Assembly (NCBI GenBank): GCA_009694805.1
Contig: SICM01000002.1
Coordinates: forward strand, 1-64,000
Origin: Candidatus Latescibacterota bacterium
Lineage (GTDB): Bacteria; Latescibacterota; UBA2968; SICM01
Reading direction: 5' to 3'
DNA: 64,000 bases
This document shows positions 35,836 to 45,281 of this stretch, piece by piece. Every line of letters begins with the position of its first letter. Within the stretch, counting starts at the first letter, position 1. Made by a program: the position numbers and the translations under genes. The notes under the pieces are model-generated. The model made no database searches. It saw only the letters and a program-made list of their open reading frames with translations, and was not told the DNA's origin.

Positions 35836-36624
35836 ATGCTTTCCCCCCACCTCGCCCTTGAGAAACGCCGTCAACTGACGGAGGACGGCTACTGCGCCAT
35901 CGACGACGTCCTGACCCGGGATTTCCTGGAGGAACTGCGGCAGGAGACGGACCGGCTGCTGGACGCGATGGAACACCCGCCCCACTGGAAGTACCAGGGC
36001 TCGGACCTCCACGTGAAGGGGAGCGACAACCCGGTCATCGACCGGCTGGTCCGCTGGGGGCCGGCGTGGGACGCGCTCCGGGCGATGGGGCTGGGGGATT
36101 TCACGTCGCACGGGAGCTACATCATCCTGAGCAAGCCGCCCGGCGGGCCTCCCCTCTACTGGCACCAGGACTGGATGGACTGGAACGACCCCATCAGCGT
36201 GGCCCCCTGGCCTCAGTACCTGTTCCTCTCCTACTACCTGATCGACACAACGGTTGAGAGCGGCTGTTTCCGGGTCATCCCCGGCACGCACCTGAAGCGT
36301 ATCCCCCTGCACGCCCGACTGACGCCCGCGCACGCCCAGGGCGGCTACCACGTGGCCGAGGGCGACCCGGACATGTTCTGCGACCACCCCGACGCCATCG
36401 ATGTGCCCGTGAAGGCGGGGGCGCTCGTGATCGGGGAGGGGAGGGCGCTGCACGCGGCGCACGCCAACCAGGGCGACCAGAGGCGCACGCTGCTGCTGGG
36501 CTGGCACCGGCGTCCGTTCACCGTCCCTTCCTACTGGACCGGGGACGTGCCCGACGAGATCCTCCGCCGCGACCCGGACGCCAAATACGAACGAACAAGG
36601 GTTCCGGGGGGGTATCTGAGATAG
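35836..36624 (+). CDS. Phytanoyl-CoA dioxygenase family oxygenase
   Basis: TEDGYCAIDDVL; YWHQDWMDW ... GEGRALHAAHANQGDQRRT. Confidence 0.88.
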   Translation: MLSPHLALEKRRQLTEDGYCAIDDVLTRDFLEELRQETDRLLDAMEHPPHWKYQGSDLHVKGSDNPVIDRLVRWGPAWDALRAMGLGDFTSHGSYIILSKPPGGPPLYWHQDWMDWNDPISVAPWPQYLFLSYYLIDTTVESGCFRVIPGTHLKRIPLHARLTPAHAQGGYHVAEGDPDMFCDHPDAIDVPVKAGALVIGEGRALHAAHANQGDQRRTLLLGWHRRPFTVPSYWTGDVPDEILRRDPDAKYERTRVPGGYLR

Positions 36625-36638
36625 GCCCGCCAAGATGA

Positions 36639-36975
36639 CAAGCAGGCGTGCCGTCCCGACTTTCAAGCAGAGCGTTCGTCCAGGCACGGTGGGGTACGAG
36701 CGACGCGAAGCGGCGCGGGGGGGCGGCGGAAGGGGCTCGGACTACCACGGGACCCGGATTACACAACCTGAACGAAGTACGGCGCGCCCAGCCTCCCCAG
36801 GGCGGTGGAACGCGACGGTTAGGAGCGTTAGGCGGGGTGGCTTGAGGGGTGTGCTTCTTTGGCCCCACCTTTCTTGCACGAGCAAGAAAGGTGGGAAGGC
36901 CGGTAAGGAAGGCCTCTGAGCGAGCACCCTTCTTTGGCCCTACCCATCTTGCACGAGCAAGAAAAGTTGGAAACT
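36639..36975. repeat. Dispersed intergenic repeat family A, copy 3 (two terminal hairpins)
   Basis: Core GTCCCGACTTTCAAGCAGAGCGTTCGTCCAGGCACGGTGGGGTACGAGCGACGCGAAGCGGCGCGGGG; hairpin CCCACCTTTCTTGC-ACGA-GCAAGAAAGGTGGG (36864-36895) and decayed second copy at about 36939-36971. Confidence 0.85.
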
Positions 36976-36996
36976 TCCTCTCCGAAGAGGTCCGCC

Positions 36997-37968
36997 GTGA
37001 AACTCGCCCTCGGCTTCAAACTCAGCGAACTGACCGATGAGAACCTGGCCTACGCCCTGCAACTCGGCGTGACGCACGCCATCGTGGAGGGCCCCCGCCT
37101 CGGAGACCGGGGCGTCCTGGAATTCCTCGACCTGCTCCGGCTCAGAAAACGCATCGAGTCCTGCGGCCTGGAGGTGGCGGGCATCGAGAACCTGCCCGTG
37201 GATCACTGGGACAAGATCCTGCACGGGGCGCCGGGCCGCGACGAGCAGATCGAAAAGGTCTGCGAGACCCTTGAAAACATGGGCCGGGCAGGGTTCCCCA
37301 TCCTGGGCTACTACTTCAGCATCGCGGGGGTCTGGGGACACTGGCGGTCCTACGACAGCGGCGGGGGACGCGGGGGGGCCGGCGTCAAGAGCTTCGACTA
37401 CGACCTGGTGAAGGACGCGCCGTCCGTGCCTACGGGTCCGGTGAGCGTCGAGGAGATGTGGTCTCGTCTGCTCTATTTTCTGGAGCGGGTCATCCCGGTC
37501 GCCGAGCGCGCCGGCGTGAAACTGGCCGCCCACCCGGACGACCCCCCGGCGGAGGAACTGCGCGGCGCCGCCCGCATCCTGACGAGCCACGAGGCCATGA
37601 AGCGCCTGGTCGAGGCCATCCCCAGCCCCTCCAACGGCCTGGAGTTCTGCCAGGGGACCGTCGCGGAGATGGGGCCAGACCGGGCCATCGAGGCCATCCG
37701 AACCTTCGGAGGACAGAAAAAGATCTTCTACGTCCACTTCCGGAACGTCCGGGGCCGGTTCCCGAAATTCGACGAGGTCTTCATCGACGAGGGGGACGTC
37801 GACATGTTCGAGGCCATGCGGGCCTACAGGGAGGTCGGCTTCGACGGCGTGATGACCCCCGATCACACCCCCCGCGTGGTCGGCGACACCCCCTTCCGGC
37901 ACCGGGGCATGGCCTTCGCGCTGGGCTACATGAAGGCGCTCGCTCAGGTCGTGGACAAACGATCATAA
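36997..37968 (+). CDS. Mannonate dehydratase/xylose isomerase-like TIM barrel protein
   Basis: GTG 36997; SNGLEFCQGTVAEMG, KIFYVHFRNVRGRFPKFDEVFIDEGDVDM, DGVMTPDHTPRV. Confidence 0.85.
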   Translation: MKLALGFKLSELTDENLAYALQLGVTHAIVEGPRLGDRGVLEFLDLLRLRKRIESCGLEVAGIENLPVDHWDKILHGAPGRDEQIEKVCETLENMGRAGFPILGYYFSIAGVWGHWRSYDSGGGRGGAGVKSFDYDLVKDAPSVPTGPVSVEEMWSRLLYFLERVIPVAERAGVKLAAHPDDPPAEELRGAARILTSHEAMKRLVEAIPSPSNGLEFCQGTVAEMGPDRAIEAIRTFGGQKKIFYVHFRNVRGRFPKFDEVFIDEGDVDMFEAMRAYREVGFDGVMTPDHTPRVVGDTPFRHRGMAFALGYMKALAQVVDKRS

Positions 37969-37981
37969 AGAGACCCTCACG

Positions 37982-38764
37982 ATGTTTCATACCCCCATTC
38001 TCACAGACCCTGCGGACCTGAACGCCCAGGCCGCCTGCTTCGAGGCCCACGGCTACGTCATCCTCCGCGACCTCCTCTCCCCGGATGAGGTCGCGGACCT
38101 GAACGGGGCCATCGACCGGGACCGGCGGGACAACCCCTTCATGTGGTTCACGACCACGTCGCGGGACTACAACTGCAACCTCCTCCTGACCGAGCCGGGA
38201 TTCGAGCGGGCCATCCGCCATCCGCGCCTCCTGCCGCTGATCGAGCGGCTGATGGGAGGGTCGTTCTGTTTCGAGGAACTGGCCGTGCGGCACCGGGGCG
38301 GGGAGGCCACGCCGAGGGATACCGACTGGCACCGGGACAGGCCCTACTGGCCGGAGCACCCGCTCCACCTCGACTACCCGCAGGTCATCTATTACCTGAA
38401 CGACGTGGACGAGACCACGCACTGCTTCTCCCTCAGCCCGGAGCCCGCGCAGGGGGAGATCCTGTCCGACAGGGAGGCGCACCTCCGGCGGGGCGGCGTC
38501 CTCCACTTCTACGGAAGGGCCGGCGCCGCCATCCTGTTCAACTGCGCCACCCTGCACGGCGTGACATTGCGCCAGACGGACCGGGTGCGGCGGACCATCC
38601 AGGTCTACTACGGACATCCACACAGGCCCTCGTTGAGCCAGGTGACCCTCGTTCCCCCCCGGCTCTGGCGGGACCACCCGGACCCTGAGACCCGGCGCTT
38701 CTACGGAAAGCTCAACCGCTATACGGGGGTGATGTCAGAGGGGCTGGGAATCTCGTTACGCTGA
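37982..38764 (+). CDS. Phytanoyl-CoA dioxygenase family oxygenase
   Basis: FEAHGYVILRDLLS; DTDWHRDRPYW ... ILFNCATLHGVTLRQTDRVRRTI. Confidence 0.88.
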   Translation: MFHTPILTDPADLNAQAACFEAHGYVILRDLLSPDEVADLNGAIDRDRRDNPFMWFTTTSRDYNCNLLLTEPGFERAIRHPRLLPLIERLMGGSFCFEELAVRHRGGEATPRDTDWHRDRPYWPEHPLHLDYPQVIYYLNDVDETTHCFSLSPEPAQGEILSDREAHLRRGGVLHFYGRAGAAILFNCATLHGVTLRQTDRVRRTIQVYYGHPHRPSLSQVTLVPPRLWRDHPDPETRRFYGKLNRYTGVMSEGLGISLR

Positions 38765-38782
38765 CCTTTCAGGAGTCTCAAA

Positions 38783-41539
38783 GTGCTTCAAAAATCCACC
38801 TTCTCACGCGGTCGATGGATCGCTCCTCCCCTCCCCGCAGACTGGCTGGAGACCGCGAAGGTCCCGGCCTACTGGGTCGCGCGAAAAACGTTCGACCTGC
38901 CCGGCGAGGCCCGGCAGGCGGCCGTTCGGATCGCGGCGGACCGGCATTACGACCTGTTCCTCAACGGCGTCCCCGTGCAGCGCCGGAGGGGGTTCTTCTC
39001 CGGGGATCACTACCTCTTCTCGGAGACGTGGGCCGATGCGGTGGCCTGGTTCCGGCCCGGCCCCAATATCATCGAGGTCGTCGTACGGAGCGATCCGTTC
39101 CAGAACAAGAACTACTGTCCCTTCCATCCCGGCCTGGTCCTGGAGGCCGAGGTCTCCTGCGCTCAGGGGGACGTCCTGATCTCAACGGACGCGACGTGGG
39201 AGGTCGCGGTCGTGGAGGGCTGGCGGGAGGTGATCGGCGTGGGGGGGAACGGGACCATGATCTTCGAGAAGGTCCGGCTCTGCCCTCAAGGCGAAGCCTG
39301 CCTCTCTGGCTTCTCCCGCGACCTCCGCTTCGGCCCGGCAGACCTCCTCAACACCTCACGGGTCCAGAAACCCACGATCTACGAATGGCCCGACCGACCC
39401 AAAAGGATCGATACCTATGCGCCCGTCCGGACAGCGGACGCCGGGCGATGCGCCCTGAACGACTCGGTCCTGGCCTTCGACCTGAAAGGGATCGCGGAGC
39501 GCCGGGGCTCGAACGACCCCATCGCCCTGAAGAAGACCTTCGACTGCGGGATGGAGACGTGGGTGGACATCTCCACCTCCTACCGGGTCGCACATCGGAT
39601 CGATCTGAACGGCAAACCGGTCTATGAGAATCAGGCCGTGACGAAGCCGGAGTGCATGGCCCTCCCCAACCCGATGGTCCCCGCCGGCCGTATGAGGGCC
39701 GCTGCGGGCCCCCATCGGCTGGAGATCGCGGTCCACCCCCGGCGTGACATCTACCTCGAACCGGAGTGGCGGCCCTTCCGCATCGGGTTCCGGGGCGCAG
39801 CCAGCCTGATGCGGACGGAGGGGTGGACCGTGGACAGCGTGGAGATTTCACCGGAAATCCGGGTCCTCTCCCTGGCCGAACAGGTCAGCTCGCAGGTGCG
39901 CCTGGAGCGACTGGAGAAGGTCCAGGGGCCGGAGGTCAAGGGCGACTCGGTGACAGCCCCTGCCGCAGGGTGGTGGGGGATGCCCTTCGCGGTCCTGGAC
40001 TTCGGGGACGTCATCGCCGGGACCCTGCGCCTGCGGGTCGAAGCCTCCTCTGCCGGGCGCATCCTCCTGGCCTACGGGTTCGACTACCGGGACGGGGCGC
40101 TCAACTGTTCCAAGATGAGCCTGAACGCCGTGGACATCCTGGAAGTCCCGGCCGGCCCGTCTGAATACCGCGCCTTCGAGGCGCGGACCTTCCGCTACCT
40201 CGAACTGATCTTCGACGGGTTCGAGGGCCCCGTGACCCTGTCCGGCATCGCCCTGGAGGAGAAGGTCTACCTCGACGCGCCGGACGTGGCGTTCGAGACG
40301 GACGACGAGCGCGTGAATCAGGTCTGGAACGTCGCCCGCCGCACCGCGGTCCTGAACGGCTGCGAAATCTACATGGACAACCCCGAAAGGGAGCACGCGC
40401 AGTGGATGGACTGCACCGTGGCAAACGTCGCGGGCGGCTACTACGCCTTCGCGGACTACGCGCAGGCGGCCAGGGCCCTCTTCGAGTTCACCCTCACGGG
40501 ACAGCCGGACGGCCAGCTCGCGGGCTACGCGCCGGGGCGCTGGTTCCCCCGCGTCCCCCTCCAGTGCCACATGGCCCTGTTCGTCGTCGGCGCCTGGAGG
40601 CACTTCATGCACACCGGCGACGAGGCGTTCGGCCATCACCTCCTCGACACGGTGGCCCGGATGATCGGCCACTGGGAGCGCCACCGGACGCGGGACGGCC
40701 TCGTGGCGAACGTGGACACCCTGTTCGTGGACTGGGGGTCGCACCTCTATTCCTACGGTAGCCGGTCGCGCGGAAAACCCAACGGCGTCCTGACCACGAT
40801 GAACGGCTACTATCACGGCGCACTGACCAGGGCCTCGGAGATGGCCGGGTTCCTGGGCCGCGAACGCGAGGCAGAGGAGTACCGTTCCACCGCCGCCGAC
40901 CTGCGAAAATCCATCCACGCCCATCTCTTCGATGAGCACGAAGGCATGTACCGGGACGGACTCGACAACCCCCTGGCCGAGCGGCTCTACAGCCAGACCG
41001 CCAACGCCCTCCTCGTGAAGTTCGGCGCAGCGCCCGCCGAGAAACGGCGCCAGGTCATGCGGAACGCCTTCGCAGACCGAAAAGACATCCGCATCCTGCC
41101 CGCGTCCGCGCACTTCTCCCGGCAGGCCGCCTCCGCCCTGTTCGAGGCCGGCTGCGACGACCTGGCGCTGGCCTGGCTGAAGCAGGGCTTCGGCCGGATG
41201 CTGGATGCCGGGGCCACGACCTTCTGGGAGACCTGGGAGGACGACGCCTCACAGTGCCAGGGCACGTCCGGTTCCCCGGTCTACCTGTTCGCGCGCTACC
41301 TTGCGGGCCTCTATCCCCTGGAGCCGGGCTACCGGAAAATCGGCATAGATCCGCACCCCTCCGGCCTGAAACACCTGACCGCGACCCTCACCACGCCCCA
41401 CGGCCCGGTCAGGATCGCCTGGCAGCGCACGAAGCAGGGCCTGGACTATACCCTGACATTACCCGCGAAACTGCGAGACGCCCCCGTGGTCGTCTCGGAC
41501 CGGGCCGGTGACGTCCGACTGACGGTGAAGGAAGAATAG
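38783..41539 (+). CDS. Alpha-L-rhamnosidase-like glycoside hydrolase (GH78-like)
   Basis: GTG start; N-terminal beta-sandwich, then DNPEREHAQWMDC...GATTFWETWEDDASQCQGTSGSPVYLFARYLAGLYP. Confidence 0.82.
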   Translation: MLQKSTFSRGRWIAPPLPADWLETAKVPAYWVARKTFDLPGEARQAAVRIAADRHYDLFLNGVPVQRRRGFFSGDHYLFSETWADAVAWFRPGPNIIEVVVRSDPFQNKNYCPFHPGLVLEAEVSCAQGDVLISTDATWEVAVVEGWREVIGVGGNGTMIFEKVRLCPQGEACLSGFSRDLRFGPADLLNTSRVQKPTIYEWPDRPKRIDTYAPVRTADAGRCALNDSVLAFDLKGIAERRGSNDPIALKKTFDCGMETWVDISTSYRVAHRIDLNGKPVYENQAVTKPECMALPNPMVPAGRMRAAAGPHRLEIAVHPRRDIYLEPEWRPFRIGFRGAASLMRTEGWTVDSVEISPEIRVLSLAEQVSSQVRLERLEKVQGPEVKGDSVTAPAAGWWGMPFAVLDFGDVIAGTLRLRVEASSAGRILLAYGFDYRDGALNCSKMSLNAVDILEVPAGPSEYRAFEARTFRYLELIFDGFEGPVTLSGIALEEKVYLDAPDVAFETDDERVNQVWNVARRTAVLNGCEIYMDNPEREHAQWMDCTVANVAGGYYAFADYAQAARALFEFTLTGQPDGQLAGYAPGRWFPRVPLQCHMALFVVGAWRHFMHTGDEAFGHHLLDTVARMIGHWERHRTRDGLVANVDTLFVDWGSHLYSYGSRSRGKPNGVLTTMNGYYHGALTRASEMAGFLGREREAEEYRSTAADLRKSIHAHLFDEHEGMYRDGLDNPLAERLYSQTANALLVKFGAAPAEKRRQVMRNAFADRKDIRILPASAHFSRQAASALFEAGCDDLALAWLKQGFGRMLDAGATTFWETWEDDASQCQGTSGSPVYLFARYLAGLYPLEPGYRKIGIDPHPSGLKHLTATLTTPHGPVRIAWQRTKQGLDYTLTLPAKLRDAPVVVSDRAGDVRLTVKEE

Positions 41540-41558
41540 ACCTAAGGAGACTTCCCCC

Positions 41559-42290
41559 ATGCTCACCCCCGAAGAAAAACACTTCTACGAAGAGAACGGC
41601 TACCTCCTGAAAAAACACCTCGTCCCCCTGGACTGGATCGCGCAGGTCAAACAGGAGATCGAGGGCATCCACGAACGCATGGCCGCGCAGCCCCCCGAGG
41701 GCGTCACAGTCTCCTGGGAGGTCTACGACGACCCGGCCAAGCCCAAGCGCATCAAACAGCTCATGCACAGCGAAACCGTCAGCCCCGCGCTCAACCGCAT
41801 CCTGCGTGGCGACGCCATGCTGGACATCGTCGAGGCCCTGATCGGACCGGACATCTCCCTCTATCACAGCAAACTCCTCCTGAAGGCCGCGCACGACGGC
41901 ACGTCCATCCCCTGGCACCAGGACTACGCCTACTGGAAGCGGGACGACAACCACCCCCTCATGATCAACTGCCAGCTCGCCATCGACGAGGCGACCCTGG
42001 AGAACGGCTGCATTCAGTACGTGCCGGGCAGCCACAAATGGGGGCTTCAGGAGCACGAACGAAAAAAGCAGACCTTCGGCGTGTTCCTGCCCGGCCACTA
42101 CCGCGAGCGGGAGGACGCGGTGGCCGTGGAGATGGAGGCGGGTGACGGCGTGTTCTTCAATTCGCTCATCATCCACGGCTCCGCGCCCAACACGTCACGC
42201 AAAGACCGGCGGATGAACACCTTCGCCTACAACGTCACAGGAAACAGCCTGACCCAGTGCCGCGAGGCCCTGCGAGGGAAAGAGATTTGA
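41559..42290 (+). CDS. Phytanoyl-CoA dioxygenase family oxygenase
   Basis: YEENGYLLKKHLV; PWHQDYAYW ... DGVFFNSLIIHGSAPNTSRKDRRM. Confidence 0.9.
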   Translation: MLTPEEKHFYEENGYLLKKHLVPLDWIAQVKQEIEGIHERMAAQPPEGVTVSWEVYDDPAKPKRIKQLMHSETVSPALNRILRGDAMLDIVEALIGPDISLYHSKLLLKAAHDGTSIPWHQDYAYWKRDDNHPLMINCQLAIDEATLENGCIQYVPGSHKWGLQEHERKKQTFGVFLPGHYREREDAVAVEMEAGDGVFFNSLIIHGSAPNTSRKDRRMNTFAYNVTGNSLTQCREALRGKEI

Positions 42291-42300
42291 GGAGCTAATC

Positions 42301-43542
42301 ATGCTCAAGATCGATATCACCGAGCCGATCACCCTGGCCCGGCACGAGGGGATGCTGACCAAAGCAGAGAGCACGCATCATTACTGCACGGTGGGCCGGG
42401 CCTCCGACGGGACGATCCTCGCCTTTTACAGCATGCACCCGGACATCGCCAGACCTCCGAACGCCTGGGTCCCGGTTCGCCTGCCCGGCAGCCACCACCC
42501 GATCTACAAATTCCGCCCCCGGCAGACGCACCCGGACTACCGCTGGCCGCACGGGGGCGCGTATTGCCGGTCGGAGGACGGCGGACGGACCTGGTCCGCG
42601 CCGGAGATGACGGACGGGTGGGGCGGTTCTTCGGTCCCGGCGGGCGATCAGACGCTCTCCCCTTACGGGTATCTCTACCTGGTCGAGCCGGGCTTGGCCG
42701 TCGGCGCCTTCCGGGAGTCCGGCGACGGCGGCCGCACCTGGAAGGACCGTCCCGACGTGTTCTTCCGTTTCCCTCCTGACCTGAACCTCTACGTCACCGA
42801 AGACCGGATCGCCGACGCCCGGGTCCTCATGAACTTTGAAAGTCGCGGGACGCTCAAGGCCCTGTCGGACGGCGCCATCGTCACGACGGCGACCGCGCAG
42901 ATGCTGCTGGGGGACAGGAAGTGGTGGCTGCCCGTGCTGTTCCGAAGCACGGATAAGGGACAGAGCTTCGAGTTCGTGGGCCTGCCCACGGGCACGACCC
43001 CGCCGCCGAATCACCGTGGGTTCACGGAGCCGGCGCTCACAGAGCTGTCGAACGGGGACCTGCTGGCGGCCTTCCGGGTCGAATACCATCAACCGGACCG
43101 TGTGATGATGCAGTGCCGGTCTTCGGACGGAGGCGCCACGTGGACCGGGCCGGTCATCTGTCCGGGCGTGCCCCGCCACTATCCGGTGCGCCGCCTGCAG
43201 CCCATCGTCAACCAGGGCAAGACACACCTGAACGCCGCGAACGTCTCCCCATACCTCACCACGCTCTCCAACGGCGTGGTGGCGATGGTCTACGGGAGGC
43301 CCGGCGTGTACATCACCTTCAGCGAGGAGGGCACGGGTGAGGCGTGGCGCGACCGCCTCCCGGTGGTCACGGAGGAGTCGCTGTTCGGGATCAACTGTGA
43401 CAGCTCGCACATGGCCGGCGTCATCGACGCGGATGAGAACGAACTGGTGATGCTCTACGACGTCTACAACTACCGGCCTCCGGACGGCGGGCCGACGGGC
43501 AACACCGTGTTCGCCCTGCGCATGCGCGTGGAGAAGGCCTGA
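42301..43542 (+). CDS. Sialidase/BNR-repeat-like protein
   Basis: Asp-box-like SEDGGRTWSAP, SGDGGRTWKD, STDKGQSFEF, SSDGGATWTGP. Confidence 0.85.
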   Translation: MLKIDITEPITLARHEGMLTKAESTHHYCTVGRASDGTILAFYSMHPDIARPPNAWVPVRLPGSHHPIYKFRPRQTHPDYRWPHGGAYCRSEDGGRTWSAPEMTDGWGGSSVPAGDQTLSPYGYLYLVEPGLAVGAFRESGDGGRTWKDRPDVFFRFPPDLNLYVTEDRIADARVLMNFESRGTLKALSDGAIVTTATAQMLLGDRKWWLPVLFRSTDKGQSFEFVGLPTGTTPPPNHRGFTEPALTELSNGDLLAAFRVEYHQPDRVMMQCRSSDGGATWTGPVICPGVPRHYPVRRLQPIVNQGKTHLNAANVSPYLTTLSNGVVAMVYGRPGVYITFSEEGTGEAWRDRLPVVTEESLFGINCDSSHMAGVIDADENELVMLYDVYNYRPPDGGPTGNTVFALRMRVEKA

Positions 43543-43569
43543 GGGTCGAAACGACGGACAGGAGAACCT

Positions 43570-44304
43570 ATGCAATCAGACCTGGAACCGATCACCACCT
43601 GGGAGACGTTTCGCCATCGCTACGAGGACCCTGAGCAGGGTCGAATCGCCTGCCGGCTGGGCGGCGAGGTCTTCCCCTTTGGCTTGCCTCCGGTAGACCC
43701 GCTCCAGCTCTTATCCGAGGCGCGAGACAACCCGAAGGCCCGCATCCTCAGACAGGCGCCGGGGAACACCGTGGACCTGAAGGCGGACTTCAGCCAGGAG
43801 ATCCGCGCCATGCCGCTGGGGCAGGTGGCCCGGGAGCCTCACCTGCACCTCTCGATCTTCGACCTGAGCGACCTCCGGCAGCCGGGCCGGTCCCTGCATC
43901 GCCTCAGCGAAGAGGTCATCAGGCCCTTCGAAAGGCTCTGCCAGGAGCGCGGCGTCCGGTGGGAGGGGGACTTCTGGCCCATCCTGTTCATGGGCGGGTC
44001 GGCGTCCGCGACCAACTACCACATCGACCCCACCCCGAACGCCATCTTCCACCTGTTCGGCGCGAAGCGGTTTCACAGCCTGAAACAGCCGGACGCCTGG
44101 TGTCCGCAGTCCGTGAAAGACGCGTACCTGAACGACAAGAAGCTGGCCGTGCGGCCCGAGGGCATCCGGGCGGAGGACTGCCTGGTCCACGACAACGCCC
44201 CCGGCGACCTGGTCTGGATCCCGCGTCTCTCGCCCCACTGGGTGGACGCCGGTTCCCTCTCCGCAACCATCACGTTCGCGTTTCGCCAGTTCCGGTTTGA
44301 GTGA
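43570..44304 (+). CDS. Cupin-like/JmjC-type Fe(II)/2OG oxygenase
   Basis: TNYHIDPTPNAIFHLFGAKRFHSLKQP ... PGDLVWIPRLSPHWVDAGSLSATITF. Confidence 0.7.
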   Translation: MQSDLEPITTWETFRHRYEDPEQGRIACRLGGEVFPFGLPPVDPLQLLSEARDNPKARILRQAPGNTVDLKADFSQEIRAMPLGQVAREPHLHLSIFDLSDLRQPGRSLHRLSEEVIRPFERLCQERGVRWEGDFWPILFMGGSASATNYHIDPTPNAIFHLFGAKRFHSLKQPDAWCPQSVKDAYLNDKKLAVRPEGIRAEDCLVHDNAPGDLVWIPRLSPHWVDAGSLSATITFAFRQFRFE

Positions 44305-44315
44305 AGGAGAACCTC

Positions 44316-45281
44316 ATGGTACGCCTCGCTGTCATCGGCGCAGGAAGCCACTCCACGAGCAATCACGGGGCCGCGCTCAGGGCCTGCAAAGCCGCGCATC
44401 CGGATGAGATCGAGCTGGCGGCGGTCTGCGACCTGGACCCGAAGAAGGCCCAGGCCTACGCCTCGAAGTTCGGGTTCCTCAAGACCTACGGGGACTATGA
44501 CGAGATGCTCGCTTCGGAGCGACTCGACGGCCTGATCGCCATCACGCCCCTCCGCCTCACGGAGCAGATCGCGGGCGACCTACTGACCAAGGGGCTGCCT
44601 CTGGTCATCGAGAAGCCGCCGGGGGAGCGTTCCGAAGCGACCCGGCGGCTCCTGGAGATCGCCCGGAGACACGGAACCCCGCACATGATCTCGTTCAACC
44701 GGCGGTTCGCCCCGGTCATCGCGAAGGCCCGCGAATGGCTGGCCGGGCCGGGGAAGGGCCGCCCGCCGAGGCTGATGATCGGCCGGATGCTGCGCCGTGC
44801 CCGGCGGGAGGAGGAGTTCGTGGTGGGGACGGGCATCCACCTGATCGACGCGATCCTGTCGTTCATGGACCGGCCCGAAGAGGTCTTCACGCGAAAGACC
44901 CCCTCAGGGGTCGAGGGACGATATTTCTACGACGCCAGCGTGCGCTTCCGGGACGGGGCGCTGGCGAACTTCATCATCTCCTCGGACGTGGGCGTGGACG
45001 AGGAGACGTTCGAGATCCACGGGCAGGAGTACTGCATTCAGATCGACCGGGTCGCCTGTCGCCTCCGGGTCTTCGACAGAGGGCGGGAAGCCCTGTCCTG
45101 GCAGGCCCCCGAAGGCGCCGAAGACGCCTTCACCTGCGGGGCCGTGGACGAGACGAAGGCCTTCATCCGATCCATCAAAGAAGGAAAGGGTTACTGGCCG
45201 GACCTGAAGGATGGGCTGGTCTCGATGATCGTATCCGAGGCCGTGGAGGCCGGGGGAGAGGTCCGGATCGATGTCGGATGA
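44316..45281 (+). CDS. Gfo/Idh/MocA family oxidoreductase
   Basis: ATG 44316 with AAGGAG; LAVIGAGSHSTSNHGAAL; PLVIEKPPGERSEATRRLLE. Confidence 0.9.
   Translation: MVRLAVIGAGSHSTSNHGAALRACKAAHPDEIELAAVCDLDPKKAQAYASKFGFLKTYGDYDEMLASERLDGLIAITPLRLTEQIAGDLLTKGLPLVIEKPPGERSEATRRLLEIARRHGTPHMISFNRRFAPVIAKAREWLAGPGKGRPPRLMIGRMLRRARREEEFVVGTGIHLIDAILSFMDRPEEVFTRKTPSGVEGRYFYDASVRFRDGALANFIISSDVGVDEETFEIHGQEYCIQIDRVACRLRVFDRGREALSWQAPEGAEDAFTCGAVDETKAFIRSIKEGKGYWPDLKDGLVSMIVSEAVEAGGEVRIDVG

Noticed and set aside
36635-37040. Short plus-strand ORFs 36635-36919 and 36849-37040
   Set aside because: They translate repeat family A (VRPGTVGYERR..., FFGPTFLARARKVG); similar peptides arise from the other copies, so likely not genes.
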